A DNA stretch of 64,000 nt, taken from positions 3,356,001 to 3,420,000 of the forward strand of contig BPGD01000001.1 of NCBI GenBank assembly GCA_026002855.1, given 5' to 3'. Numbering within the stretch: position 1 is the first letter of the stretch; every line of letters begins with the position of its first letter. The notes beneath the pieces were generated by a model that saw only the letters and a program-made list of their open reading frames with translations, was not told where the DNA came from and made no database searches. Source of the DNA: Bryobacteraceae bacterium (GTDB lineage: Bacteria > Acidobacteriota > Terriglobia > Bryobacterales > Bryobacteraceae). A program made the position numbers and the translations under genes. This document shows positions 20,545 through 29,909 of this stretch, one piece after another.

Positions 20545-21788
20545 TCGGCCCTCAAAGCCTCCACGGGATCCATTCGCGCCGCCTTGCGTGCCGGGTAGAG
20601 GCCGGAAAGAACGCCGACAGCGGTCGAGACGAACAGCGCCAGCAGGATGTAGGGAAGGGTGACATGGAGGTCGACGCCGGCGATGAGGCTGCCGATTTTG
20701 GCGAGGGCGGCGCCGCCGAGCAGGCCGATGAGGCCGCCGGTGGCGGCGAGGAATACGGCCTCGAGGAGAAACTGAAGCATCAGGTCGCGCTGGCGGGCGC
20801 CGAGCGACTTGCGGATGCCGATTTCGCGGGTACGCTCGGTGACCGAAACAAGCATGATATTCATGATGACGACGCCGCCGACGACGAGCGAGATGGCGGT
20901 AATGGGAACGACGGCGGCGGTGATGATGCCGAGAATTCGTTCGATGAATTCGCGGATCGAGTCTGGCGTCAGGGTGTCGAAATTGTCCGGTTTTCCTGGC
21001 CGGGTTTTGTAGCGATTCCGGAGGGCGACGCGGGCGAGATCAAGGGCTTCGTCGAGAGTGAGGCCGCTTTCGGGGCGGGCCCGCGCGAAGAGGATCATGT
21101 TGCGGTCCGGACCGTACAGGCGCGTGAAAACCGTGGCCGGAATGAAGGCGACGTTGTCCTGGGACTGTCCGCCAACGTTGCCGATTTTTTCCTGCACGCC
21201 GATGATGCGGAAGTCCATGCCGGAGATGCGCAGGGTGTGTCCAAGAGGGGACGTGTCCGGGAAAAAGAACTGGCGAACGTCCTCGCCGATGATGGCGACG
21301 GGGACCTTGCCGGATTCCTCCTGAGGGGTGAAGAAGCGTCCCTCGCTGAGGGAGAAATCGCGGATTTCAGCCATTTCGGCGGAGACGCCGATGATGGTGG
21401 TGGCCTCGAGGATCCGGTTGTCGCGTTTGAGGTCCTCGACGCGGAAGCGGTAGGGGCTGTAAAGGATGCGGTCGCCCGTGGTCAGCCTGAGGTACTGGTA
21501 GTCCTCTTCGCGGATGGGCTTGTTGTACCGGAGCTTTTCGATGCGCTCGCGGCGGGAGATGCGGCCGCGCTGGAGGAGCTGGCCGATCTGGAAGCTTTCG
21601 CTGCCGAGGACCCTGGAAGTGGTTTGCTCGGCATAGTTGCCAAGCCCTTCAATGGCGGCACCGACAAGGACGACGCTGCCGACGCCGATGATGACGCCGA
21701 GGAGGGTGAGGAATGTCCTGAGCTTATGGGCGCGGAGGCTCAAAAAGGCCAGCGACGCCGCCGTCTGAATCGTGTACCAGAACCGCAT
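20541..21788 (-). CDS. FtsX/MacB-type ABC transporter permease (first of a pair)
   Basis: Same architecture as its downstream partner: LRTFLTLLGVIIGVGSVVLV near the N-terminus, a periplasmic core with LREYF-like variable sequence, and the FtsX motif VVGGVVIMNIMLVSVTERTRE before YPARKAARMDPVEALRAE. I chose the Met of MRFWYTIQ (21788) over an ORF-extending ATG at 21875, because the extension is unlike the family. The pair probably forms a heterodimeric mechanotransmission-type exporter. Divergent from the MPN-like gene with 104 nt between. Confidence 0.88.
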
Positions 21789-21892
21789 GCCTGCCTGATT
21801 CCAGCCTTTATTAGATTCGGTTCCGGATGCAAGGATGCAGAAGCAGGCGGTACACTGTTGATCGCCGCGGCTCATGCTGCCGCGTCCCGAGA

Positions 21893-22927
21893 ATGGCCTC
21901 AGCGGAACCCTTGCGTCTGATCCGGTTCGATTCGCCCGACCGCCTTGTCACATGGGAGGCAGCCGGGGAGGACTGCCGGATCGTGGTTCCCGAGCCGCTG
22001 CTTGAGTCGATCCGCCGGGAATGCGTGCTGGCGGCGCGGGGGCCAGTGGCGCTGGGGATGGGCGGCGCGCTGCTTGGGGAGGTGTCCGGTGGCACGTATC
22101 GCATCCGGGCCTGGCATCCGATTCCGTGCCGCCACCAGCGGGGCCCTTCGTTTCTGCTTTCGAAGGATGAGGTGGCGGGACTGAAGGAGTTTCTGTCCCG
22201 TCTGCCTGCGCAGGCAGGCGGAGCCAGCGACCAGATCATCGGCTGGTTCGTTTCCCATCCGCACACGGGGGCGGCGCTGCGCGAGGACGAGATCAGTCTG
22301 CATCAGCGGTTTTTCCGGGCGCGCGACCTGTTTCTGCTGATGGAGATCGACTCGGGCGGGGCGGCTGAAATTACGGTGCATCGCGGGGCGGTGCCGCTGG
22401 AGCCGCGGTGGCGGGTGATGCCGTTGGCGTTGAGCCGCGGCGGAGCTTTGCCGGGGGAACAGGGCCAGGGGAACAGGGTTGGCGCGGACGCCGGTCCGGT
22501 TTCTGCCGGAGGAGGGACGTCTGGCTCCCCGGCAGGGCGCAAGTGGCTGGCGGCGGCCAGCGTGGCGATGATCCTGGGCTCGGCGGGATATCTGGGATGG
22601 GAGGTTCGTCAGGCCAGGCAGCAGGCGTCTGCCGTGCGGGCGGCTCCGGCGTTGCCTCCGCTGACGACATTTTCGCTCAGCGTGGAGAAGCAGGCTGGCG
22701 GATTTCTGATCCGCTGGAATCCTGGTGCGACATTGCTCACGCGCGCGGTACGCGTCGCACTTGACATTGAGGAGGGCGGCCAGGGGCGGGAGGTAACGCT
22801 GGACCCGGCGATGCTGAGGAGCGGAAGATACGTGCACGCTTCCAGCGCCGGCGTGGTCGAGGTGGAAATGAGGGCCGAGCTGGGGGACGGCTCTGCCAGC
22901 CGTGAGCGTGTCCGCTATCAGCCCTGA
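21893..22927 (+). CDS. Membrane-anchored MPN/JAMM-like protein with extracytoplasmic tail
   Basis: 344 aa from ATG 21893. The N-terminal half resembles MPN/JAMM metalloisopeptidases: GMGGALLGEVSGGTYRI and GWFVSHPHTGAAL then REDEISLHQRFF. The HxH pair is present (HPH), but the zinc-binding Asp expected 11 residues after the second His is Ser, so activity is doubtful. A linker rich in Gly/Ser leads to one membrane helix (about residues 223-241, WLAAASVAMILGSAGYLGW) and a C-terminal fibronectin-like beta segment of about 90 residues. I do not know its role; the layout suggests a sensor or adaptor at the membrane. Confidence 0.6.
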   Translation: MASAEPLRLIRFDSPDRLVTWEAAGEDCRIVVPEPLLESIRRECVLAARGPVALGMGGALLGEVSGGTYRIRAWHPIPCRHQRGPSFLLSKDEVAGLKEFLSRLPAQAGGASDQIIGWFVSHPHTGAALREDEISLHQRFFRARDLFLLMEIDSGGAAEITVHRGAVPLEPRWRVMPLALSRGGALPGEQGQGNRVGADAGPVSAGGGTSGSPAGRKWLAAASVAMILGSAGYLGWEVRQARQQASAVRAAPALPPLTTFSLSVEKQAGGFLIRWNPGATLLTRAVRVALDIEEGGQGREVTLDPAMLRSGRYVHASSAGVVEVEMRAELGDGSASRERVRYQP

Positions 22928-23083
22928 CGCACGTGCGGCGCGGGCCGTGTGCGCAGGACTTCTCCATCCGGTCACAATACCCGGAAAAAATTCTGAACCA
23001 GGGCGGCGGGGGGCCGAATCCGAACAGGCGAAACGGGGAGAAATTCCCGCGAGATTTCGACCGAGTTCTGGAGGATTCGACCA

Positions 23084-23560
23084 GTGAAAAAGATGCTGAC
23101 CGTATTGGCATTTGCTGTTCTGTTCGTGACGGCGGCTCCGGCGGCTGACATTGTCGACACGGCTGTCAGCGCCGGAAACTTCAAAACGCTCGTGAAGGCG
23201 GTTCAGGCGGCGGGCCTGGTGGACACCCTGAAGGGCTCCGGCCCCTTCACCGTTTTTGCGCCGACCGATGAAGCGTTCGCCAAGCTTCCGGCAGGAACGC
23301 TGGAATCGCTGCTGGCCAACCCGGAGCAATTGAAGAAAGTGCTCCTGTATCATGTGGTGCCCGGAAAGGTGATGGCTGCGGATGTGGTGCAACTGAAGGA
23401 AGCGAAGACCGCCGAGGGCAGCAGCGTGAAGATCAAGGCAAGCGCCGGGCAGGTGTCGGTTGACAATGCGAAGGTCGTGCGGACCGACATCACTTGCGAC
23501 AATGGCGTGATTCACGTGATTGACACGGTGATCCTGCCGAAGCAGAAGAAGGGCTATTGA
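23084..23560 (+). CDS. Secreted fasciclin-domain protein
   Basis: 158 aa with a GTG start (23084) preceded by GGAGG at 23070-23074. A signal peptide ([21 protein letters not shown]) is followed by a single fasciclin (FAS1) domain: [37 protein letters not shown] (H1-type motif), [10 protein letters not shown] and [15 protein letters not shown] (H2 region). FAS1 domains mediate cell-surface adhesion. Followed by its own terminator. Confidence 0.93.
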   Translation: MKKMLTVLAFAVLFVTAAPAADIVDTAVSAGNFKTLVKAVQAAGLVDTLKGSGPFTVFAPTDEAFAKLPAGTLESLLANPEQLKKVLLYHVVPGKVMAADVVQLKEAKTAEGSSVKIKASAGQVSVDNAKVVRTDITCDNGVIHVIDTVILPKQKKGY

Positions 23561-23596
23561 GGGTGCGCGGCGGACTACCGCCTGGGTTCGGTTGCA

Positions 23597-23625
23597 GGGC
23601 CTGCCTCCGGGCAGGCCCTTTTTTT
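23597..23625 (+). terminator. Rho-independent terminator of the fasciclin gene
   Basis: GGGCCTGC with GCAGGCCC forms an 8-bp GC stem with a short CTCCGG loop, followed by seven T residues. Confidence 0.88.
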
Positions 23626-23688
23626 GGAACAGATGCCGGGCGGCTGTCGTATCATCGGAATGATATTCATCGCGAGGTTCAGGAGGCC

Positions 23689-24639
23689 ATGAAGTTCTGG
23701 AAAACGATAGTCGGGATCTGTTCGCTTTCATGCTGCCTGTTGGCGTCCGACGTTGCCGGCCGATGGAAGCTGGCGGCCAATGCGCCGGACGGCAACACGT
23801 ACAACGTCACGCTGATCGTCCGGGAGGAAGGAGGCAAACTTTCGGGCGTGCTGGACAGCGAGCGCGGCCAGATGCCGCTCCAGAACGTGACATATGCGAA
23901 CGGCGAGCTGCGATTTGACCTGGTGCTGGACATGGGCGCCATTCCGTTCCGTCTGAAGCTGGACGGCGACCGGATCGCCGGCACGCTCACGGCGCCGGAT
24001 GGCAGTCCGGGGACGGTGACGGGCCAGCGCGAGGCAGCCGCTGCCGCTGGAACGGTGAGCGGGAAATGGGAGGTCACCGCAACTGATCCGGACGGGACCA
24101 CGCGGCGGGCCACGCTCGACGTGAAGCAGGAAGGCGAAGGGCTGACCGGGCAGCTTGTCCTGGATTCCGGCGAGGCGCTGCCGATTTCCGCCGGCACGGT
24201 GCAGGGGGACACGATCCGCTTCAAGCTGCCCATTGGCGACGGGGATGTGATGGTGAGTGGCAGGGTGAGCGGCGACAGCGTGTCCGGCGAGTACACATTG
24301 CCGACCGGCGAGAAGGGCAAGTTCAGCGGGAAACGGAGTGCGACTGCTTCGCTGAGCGGGAAGTGGAAGGTGATTGCGCGCGATGCGGAGGGCAATGAGC
24401 TGCACGCCACGCTGGAGCTGAAGGCGGAAGGGGACCGGCTGACAGGAGTGATCGTCAACGAAAGCGGGGACTCGGCTCCGCTGGTCGACGGCAAGGTGGA
24501 TGCCGAGGGGTTCCGGTTCCGGATCTACGTGGGCGATGGGAACATTGACGTAAAGGGGCGGCAGGAAGGCGAGCGGCTGACGGGCGAATACACGACGCCG
24601 AACGGCAGCAAGGGCACATACGTGGCGACGCGCGGATAG
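23689..24639 (+). CDS. Secreted protein of three tandem beta-rich repeats
   Basis: 316 aa from ATG 23689 (AGGAGG directly upstream). Signal peptide MKFWKTIVGICSLSCCLLAS, then three repeats of about 95 residues, each starting V/L-(A/S)-G-(R/K)-W-(K/E)-V/L (VAGRWKLAANAPDG, VSGKWEVTATDPDG, LSGKWKVIARDAEG), continuing with a GLTG or KLSG turn and ending GEYTxPxGxKGxxxxxR in the second and third. Regular alternation suggests beta-sandwich or lipocalin-like modules. I do not recognise the family or function; the repeats must have arisen by internal duplication. Confidence 0.7.
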   Translation: MKFWKTIVGICSLSCCLLASDVAGRWKLAANAPDGNTYNVTLIVREEGGKLSGVLDSERGQMPLQNVTYANGELRFDLVLDMGAIPFRLKLDGDRIAGTLTAPDGSPGTVTGQREAAAAAGTVSGKWEVTATDPDGTTRRATLDVKQEGEGLTGQLVLDSGEALPISAGTVQGDTIRFKLPIGDGDVMVSGRVSGDSVSGEYTLPTGEKGKFSGKRSATASLSGKWKVIARDAEGNELHATLELKAEGDRLTGVIVNESGDSAPLVDGKVDAEGFRFRIYVGDGNIDVKGRQEGERLTGEYTTPNGSKGTYVATRG

Positions 24640-24649
24640 GAGAAAGCGA

Positions 24650-24686
24650 GTCAGACACCACGGGGCCTATTGAATTGGTGTCTGAC
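24650..24686. repeat. REP-like inverted repeat
   Basis: GTCAGACACC (24650-24659) and GGTGTCTGAC (24677-24686) are a perfect 10-bp inverted repeat with a 17-nt loop; the loop begins and the right arm ends with complementary CGGGG/CCCCG. It lies between two convergent genes and has no clear T-run. It resembles dispersed extragenic palindromes, but only one copy is in the window. It could also be a bidirectional terminator. Confidence 0.5.
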
Positions 24687-24692
24687 CCCGTT

Positions 24693-25412
24693 TCATGGAA
24701 GGCCGGATCGGGACGGCTCGTTGAGCAGGCGCAGTCCTCGATGGGACTCGAGGCGCAGCCACAAGGCCTCGTAGCGGGCGGGTTCGAGGCGATGGCGTAG
24801 CTGGAAGTTGAAACGTCCATTCTTTTCATGCGTCGCGAGGAGGAGCCGGAAAGGGCTGTCCGATGAGATGAGTTCGATGTCGGAATCGCGCCAGGTGCGG
24901 GACTGGCCGGGGGCGGAAGCGGCAAAGACGATGCGATCCTCGTAGACGCGCAGGCGGCCGAGGAGGCCGCCGTTGCCGCGCAACCGTTTTACCGGGATCT
25001 CCCACTGAAGATGCCGTCCCGGCACGTTCATGCGGGCCACGAAGCGCTGGTCCATGACGCGGCTGAGGAGTTCGTAGGCGGGGGCGAGGTCGGGCGCGCC
25101 GTCGAGGCGGAATTCGAAGTCCCGGTCGCGGCCGAGCGCCAGGGCGCGGTCCTGGTAGGTGAGGACGCGCACGCGGCGGTCATCGCCGAGCTCGAACTGC
25201 TGCACGGCGTCCCACGTCCAGCGCCACGCGTGGGGCTGTTTTTTCGCGCGGACCTGCCGGAAGGCGATGCCGTCGGCGTCGATCGACAGGATGCCGGCGC
25301 ATCCGCCGCGCCAGTGGTTGTGGCGGGCCGGAAAGTCCAGCGCCTGCGCGGGCGCGCCGGCGAGAGCCGAAACAATTACAAGGAAACCTGTTTTTTTACT
25401 TCCGAGTGCCAT
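24693..25412 (-). CDS. Exported protein of unknown function at the end of the cus operon
   Basis: 239 aa from ATG 25412 (MALGSKKTGFLVIVSALAGAPAQA, a signal peptide). The mature part is mostly beta-strand-like, with ILSIDADGIAFRQ, WRWTWDAVQQFELGDDRRVRVLTY and later LRVYEDRIVFAASAPGQSRTWRDSDIELI, reminiscent of a duplicated PH-like fold. I do not recognise the family. The start overlaps the last 37 nt of cusA, so it is probably co-translated with the metal-efflux genes, yet it has no visible Cys/His/Met metal motif. Confidence 0.6.
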   Translation of the reverse strand: MALGSKKTGFLVIVSALAGAPAQALDFPARHNHWRGGCAGILSIDADGIAFRQVRAKKQPHAWRWTWDAVQQFELGDDRRVRVLTYQDRALALGRDRDFEFRLDGAPDLAPAYELLSRVMDQRFVARMNVPGRHLQWEIPVKRLRGNGGLLGRLRVYEDRIVFAASAPGQSRTWRDSDIELISSDSPFRLLLATHEKNGRFNFQLRHRLEPARYEALWLRLESHRGLRLLNEPSRSGLP

Positions 25413-28400
25413 TTCCACACCTCGTAAATCGCCGGATAGACGATCAGTTCCAGAACGAACGAAGTCACCACGCCGCCGACCATCGGCGCGGCGATGCGCT
25501 TCATGACGTCGGCGCCGGTTCCGGTGGCCCACATCAGCGGCATCAGTCCGGCCAGCATGGTGGCCACGGTCATGAACTTGGGACGGATCCTCTTAACGGC
25601 GCCGTGGACGACGGCCTCGCGGAGGTCCGCCTGGGTCCGCAGGCGGCCGGCGCGCCGGGCTTCCTCGTAGGCCAGATCGAGGTAGAGCAGCATGAAGACG
25701 CCGGTTTCGGCGTCCACGCCGAGCAGTGCGATCAGCCCGACCCAGACGCCGATGCTCATGTTGTAACCGAGCCAGTGAAGGAGCCAGACCGACCCGACGG
25801 CCGAGAAGGGCACGGCGAGAAGGACGATGAGAGTTTTGGCAGCCGAGCGCGTGTTCAGGTGAAGAAGCACGACGATCAGGAGCAGCGTGAGCGGAAGCAC
25901 GACTTTCAGCTTTTCCCGGACGCGCTCCATCGCCTCGTATTGTCCGCTCCATTCGAGCCAGTAGCCGGGCGGCGTTTCAAGTTTCTCGCTCAGAAGGCGC
26001 CTGGCGCGCTGCACCCAGGAGCCGATGTCAGAACCCTCAACGTCGATGAAGACATAGCCGGCCAGCATGCCGTTTTCATTGCGGATCATGCCGGGCCCGC
26101 TGGTGACGCGGATGTCGGCCAGCTCCTTGACGGGTACGAAGGCGCGGCCGCCGAAGGCCGGCACGAGCGCTTCCCGGAGGGAAGCGAGATCTTCCCGCCA
26201 GGCGCGGAAATAGCGGACGTTGACCGGGTAGCGTTCGCGGCCCTCGATGGTGGTGGTGACGCTGTCGCCGCCGATGGCGTTCATCACGAGCATCTGGGCC
26301 TCTTCGATGGTGAGGCCGTAGCGGGCGAGCGCCTCGCGGTTCCAGGCGAAGTCCAGGAAATAGCCGCCGGTGACACGCTCGGCGTAGACGCTGCGGACGC
26401 CTTCGAGGGGCTTGAGGAGCTCTTCAATGCGCAGTCCGATGCGCTGGATGCCGTCGAGATCGGGCCCGTAAATCTTGATGCCGGCGGGCGTGCGAATGCC
26501 GGTGGTGAGCATGTCGATGCGCGCCTTGACCGGCATGGTCCACGCGTTGGAGACGCCGGGGATCGACAGCTTTGCATGCATCTCTTCCACAAGCCTGTCC
26601 CGCGTCATGCCGGGACGCCATTGGGAGGGCGGTTTGAGCAGGATGACCGTTTCGAACATCGACAGAGGCGCGGGGTCGGTGGCCGTGTCGGCGCGGCCGG
26701 CCTTGCCGAAGACGAGCTCGACTTCCGGGAATTCCTTGAGGAGGCGGTCCTGCACCTGGAGGAGCCTTCCGGCTTCGGTGATTCCCAGGCCGGGCATGGT
26801 GACGGGCATGTAGAGAAGCGAGCCTTCATCGAGCGGCGGCATGAATTCGCTGCCCAGGCGAAGGAAGACCGGCACGGTGGCGAGCACAAGCAGGAGCGCG
26901 CCGACGATGACCGCGTGACGCCAGCGGAGCGCGAGGCGGCAGACGGGCTCGTAGACGGCGATCAGGATCCGGCTTACCGGATGGCGTTCCTCGGAATGGA
27001 TGCGGCCGATGAGAACTGCGGTAGCGGCGCGCGCGAGCCAGCGCGGGCGGAACCGGAATTCGCGCAGGTGCGTGAACAGGAGGCGCACTGCGGGGTCGAG
27101 CGTGATGGCGAGCAGGGCTGCGGCGAGCATCGAGAGGTTTTTCGTCCAGGCGAGCGGTTTGAAGAGACGACCTTCCTGCGCTTCCAGGGCGAGCACCGGC
27201 AGGAAGGACACGGCGATGACGAGCAGCGCGTAGAAGCTGGGTCCGCCGACTTCCTTCACGGCGCTGATGATGACGTCGCGGGCCTCGCCCGGCCGGCCTT
27301 CGCGCTCCCATTGCTCGAGCTTCTTGTGGGTCTGCTCGACCACGACGATGGCCGCGTCCACCATGGCGCCGATGGCGATGGCGATGCCGCCGAGCGACAT
27401 GATGTTGGCGGTGATTCCCATCGCCTTCATGGGAAGAAACGTGATGAGCACGGCGATGGGGATGGTGATGATGGGGATGATCGCGCTCGGGAAGTGCCAG
27501 AGGAAGATAAGAATGACGAGCGAGACAACGGCGAGCTCTTCGACAAGCGCGCGTTTCAAGGTGCCGATGGAGCGGAGGATCAGCTCACTGCGGTCATAGG
27601 TAGTGATGATTTCGACGCCGGCCGGCAGCGCGCGTTTCAGGTCTTCCAGCCGCCGCTTCACGCGCTCGATGACGCGGAGCGCGTTTTCACCGTCGCGCAT
27701 GATGACGATGCCGGCGGCGACCTCGCCCTCTCCATTGAGGTCGGCGACGCCGCGGCGGAGATCCGGGCCCAGCGTGACGCGCCCCACATCGCTGACGCGC
27801 ACGGGCACGCCGTTGGCGGAGACTTTCAGCACGACGTTTTCCAGGTCCTGTTTTGAACGCGCGTAGCCGCGGCCGCGGATCATGTATTCGGCGCCCGCCA
27901 TCTCGATGAGGCGTCCACCGGTGTCCGCGTTGGAGCGGCGCACGGCCTCGACGACGCGTTCGAGCGGAATTTCGTAGGCGCGAAGCCGCTGAGGATCCAC
28001 CTGCACCTGATACTGGCGCACGAATCCGCCAAGGGAAGCCACGTCGGCCACTCCGGGAACGCTTTTGAGCGCGTAGCGGACCGTCCAGTCCTGGAGGCTG
28101 CGGAGGTCTGCGAGCGAGTGTTTGCCGGTGCGGTCGACGAGCGCATACTGAAACACCCAGCCGAGGCCGGTGGCGTCCGGCCCGAGCTCGGTCTGCACGC
28201 CCTGCGGCAGACGGGGCAGCACGGATGAGAGCAGCTCGAGGACGCGCGAGCGCGCCCAGTAGATGTCCGTGCCGTCTTCGAAGATCACGTAGACAAAGCT
28301 GGAGCCGAAATCGGAGAAGCCGCGCACCGTGCGGACTTTGGGCGCACCCAACATGGCGGCGACGATGGGATAGGTCACCTGATCTTCGAGGATGTCCGGC

Positions 28401-28567
28401 GAGCGGTCCCAGCGGCTGACGATGATGACCTGGGTGTCGCTGAGGTCGGGGATGGCATCGAGCGGGACCGTTTGCATGGCCTGCCAGCCGAGAGCGGCCA
28501 GCGCTGCGGCGAAGAGCACGACGAGCCCGCGGTTGCGGGCCGAGAACTCGATGATCGAGTTGATCAT
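25376..28567 (-). CDS. cusA: Heavy-metal efflux RND transporter, CusA/CzcA family
   Basis: 1063-aa inner-membrane proton-driven pump. Landmarks include MINSIIEFSARNRGLVVLFA (TM1), ALGWQAMQTVPLDAIPDLSD, VIIVSRWDRSPDILEDQVTYP, GGIAIAIGAMVDAAIVVVEQ (TM4 proton-relay Asp), the C-terminal half repeat and LLYLDLAYEEAR. The signatures match the heavy-metal (HME) branch of RND pumps. Start ATG overlaps the cusB stop by 4 nt. Copper/silver specificity is inferred from the adaptor with its heavy-metal-binding domain. Confidence 0.94.
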   Translation of the reverse strand: MINSIIEFSARNRGLVVLFAAALAALGWQAMQTVPLDAIPDLSDTQVIIVSRWDRSPDILEDQVTYPIVAAMLGAPKVRTVRGFSDFGSSFVYVIFEDGTDIYWARSRVLELLSSVLPRLPQGVQTELGPDATGLGWVFQYALVDRTGKHSLADLRSLQDWTVRYALKSVPGVADVASLGGFVRQYQVQVDPQRLRAYEIPLERVVEAVRRSNADTGGRLIEMAGAEYMIRGRGYARSKQDLENVVLKVSANGVPVRVSDVGRVTLGPDLRRGVADLNGEGEVAAGIVIMRDGENALRVIERVKRRLEDLKRALPAGVEIITTYDRSELILRSIGTLKRALVEELAVVSLVILIFLWHFPSAIIPIITIPIAVLITFLPMKAMGITANIMSLGGIAIAIGAMVDAAIVVVEQTHKKLEQWEREGRPGEARDVIISAVKEVGGPSFYALLVIAVSFLPVLALEAQEGRLFKPLAWTKNLSMLAAALLAITLDPAVRLLFTHLREFRFRPRWLARAATAVLIGRIHSEERHPVSRILIAVYEPVCRLALRWRHAVIVGALLLVLATVPVFLRLGSEFMPPLDEGSLLYMPVTMPGLGITEAGRLLQVQDRLLKEFPEVELVFGKAGRADTATDPAPLSMFETVILLKPPSQWRPGMTRDRLVEEMHAKLSIPGVSNAWTMPVKARIDMLTTGIRTPAGIKIYGPDLDGIQRIGLRIEELLKPLEGVRSVYAERVTGGYFLDFAWNREALARYGLTIEEAQMLVMNAIGGDSVTTTIEGRERYPVNVRYFRAWREDLASLREALVPAFGGRAFVPVKELADIRVTSGPGMIRNENGMLAGYVFIDVEGSDIGSWVQRARRLLSEKLETPPGYWLEWSGQYEAMERVREKLKVVLPLTLLLIVVLLHLNTRSAAKTLIVLLAVPFSAVGSVWLLHWLGYNMSIGVWVGLIALLGVDAETGVFMLLYLDLAYEEARRAGRLRTQADLREAVVHGAVKRIRPKFMTVATMLAGLMPLMWATGTGADVMKRIAAPMVGGVVTSFVLELIVYPAIYEVWKWHSEVKKQVSL

Positions 28568-29907
28568 TGCGCGCCACTCCTCATGCGGCTTTCACTGTCA
28601 AGCAGGAACACACCGCTGGATGCGACGCGTTCGCCGGGCCGGAGTCCTTCGAGGATCTCCGCCCAGCCGCCGGCACGCTGGCCCGCGACGACGCGGCGTG
28701 GAACGAACAGGCCGGGCTCGCGCTGCACGTAGACGACCTGATCCAGGCCACGGTCGATGAGGGCATCTTCGGGGACGGCGACGCGGGCCGTGCGCGCGCG
28801 GGCGAACTCGACGTCCACAAAGAGGTCCGGGCGGAGGACGAAATCCGGGTTGTCCAGCTCGAGCCGCATGTCGAGCGTGCGCGAGCCGGCATCGGCGCGG
28901 GGCTGCACTTCGGCGACGCGCGCCTGTCGCGACCAGCGGGGCGCAAAGCTGGCAGTGATGCGGGCGCGGCTGCCGACGCCGATGGGGCCGAGGTCTGCCT
29001 CAGGCACCGAGGCCAGCACCCACACGCGGCTCAGATCCGCGAGCAGATAGAGATCCATGCCGGGCTTCACCATCTGACCGGCGAATGCCTTACGGTCCAG
29101 AACGAATCCATGAGCGGGCGCCAGCACCGGGACGGCGTGCAACGGTTCGCCCGCACGTTCGATCTGCTCGATCCAGGCGGGCAGCAGACCGAAGTGCCGT
29201 TCCAGCCGGAGGCGGGCGGCGCGAAGCATCTCGCCGGCAGCGTCACGGGCGCCGGCTGCGGTGGCGTGTTCGAGCTCCGTCTGCGCCTTTCGCGCCAGCA
29301 GATACTCCTTTTGCGTGGCCACAAGTTCCGGGCTGTAGACCGTGGCCAGCGTGTCGCCGGCGCGAACCATCTGGCCGACGAAATCAGCGCGCACCTGCTC
29401 GATCCAACCCTCGAAACGCGTTTCGACGCGCAGCAGGCGGCGTTCGTCGGCGGCAACACGGCCGGTGACGCGCAGCGGCTGGCCCAGCGTGCGTGGGCCC
29501 GCCTGGACGGTGGCCACGCCGAGCATGCGGAGTTTCTCCGGCGGCGCCATGACGGCCCCGGCGGGCGCTTCTTCCGTCGCGGATTCGGGCTGGCTGCCTG
29601 GCTGCGAAGCGGGCCCAGAGTGGCCGGTGTGCTGCGCCGCGCCGTGTGAGCCCTGATCCGACAAAACCGTGTGGGAATGTTTGGGCTCCTGTTTGGGTTC
29701 TTCGTCCGGAACCAGCCTCATGCCGCAGATGGGGCAATCGCCGGGCCGGTCCGAGCGCACCTGAGGATGCATGGGGCAGTGATAGCCCAGCTTCGTGGCC
29801 TGCTTCTGTGGACGATGGAAGAACTCGGGAAGCCTGGGCTCACGGGCGAGCCAGCCGGCGGCGAACCCGGCGGTCAAGATCACAAGGATCCATGTTGCGC
29901 GCCGCAT
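28564..29907 (-). CDS. cusB: Efflux RND periplasmic adaptor with N-terminal heavy-metal-binding domain
   Basis: 447-aa membrane-fusion protein linking CusA to the outer-membrane channel. After an N-terminal anchor (WILVILTAGFAAGWLA) comes a heavy-metal-binding domain, YHCPMHPQVRSDRPGDCPIC then GMRLVP, with the Cys/His/Met pattern seen in copper/silver systems. A His-rich linker (KHSHTVLSDQGSHGAAQH) follows, then the lipoyl/barrel/hairpin domains (VTGRVAADERRLLRVETRFEGWIE; VPEDALIDRG). Starts 2 nt after the cusC stop; overlaps cusA. Confidence 0.93.
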   Translation of the reverse strand: MRRATWILVILTAGFAAGWLAREPRLPEFFHRPQKQATKLGYHCPMHPQVRSDRPGDCPICGMRLVPDEEPKQEPKHSHTVLSDQGSHGAAQHTGHSGPASQPGSQPESATEEAPAGAVMAPPEKLRMLGVATVQAGPRTLGQPLRVTGRVAADERRLLRVETRFEGWIEQVRADFVGQMVRAGDTLATVYSPELVATQKEYLLARKAQTELEHATAAGARDAAGEMLRAARLRLERHFGLLPAWIEQIERAGEPLHAVPVLAPAHGFVLDRKAFAGQMVKPGMDLYLLADLSRVWVLASVPEADLGPIGVGSRARITASFAPRWSRQARVAEVQPRADAGSRTLDMRLELDNPDFVLRPDLFVDVEFARARTARVAVPEDALIDRGLDQVVYVQREPGLFVPRRVVAGQRAGGWAEILEGLRPGERVASSGVFLLDSESRMRSGAQ

Positions 29908-29909
29908 GA

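Noticed and set aside
25406-27856. 816-aa plus-strand ORF opposite cusA
   Set aside because: Low-complexity His/Asp/Glu-rich shadow; cusA on the other strand explains the sequence fully.
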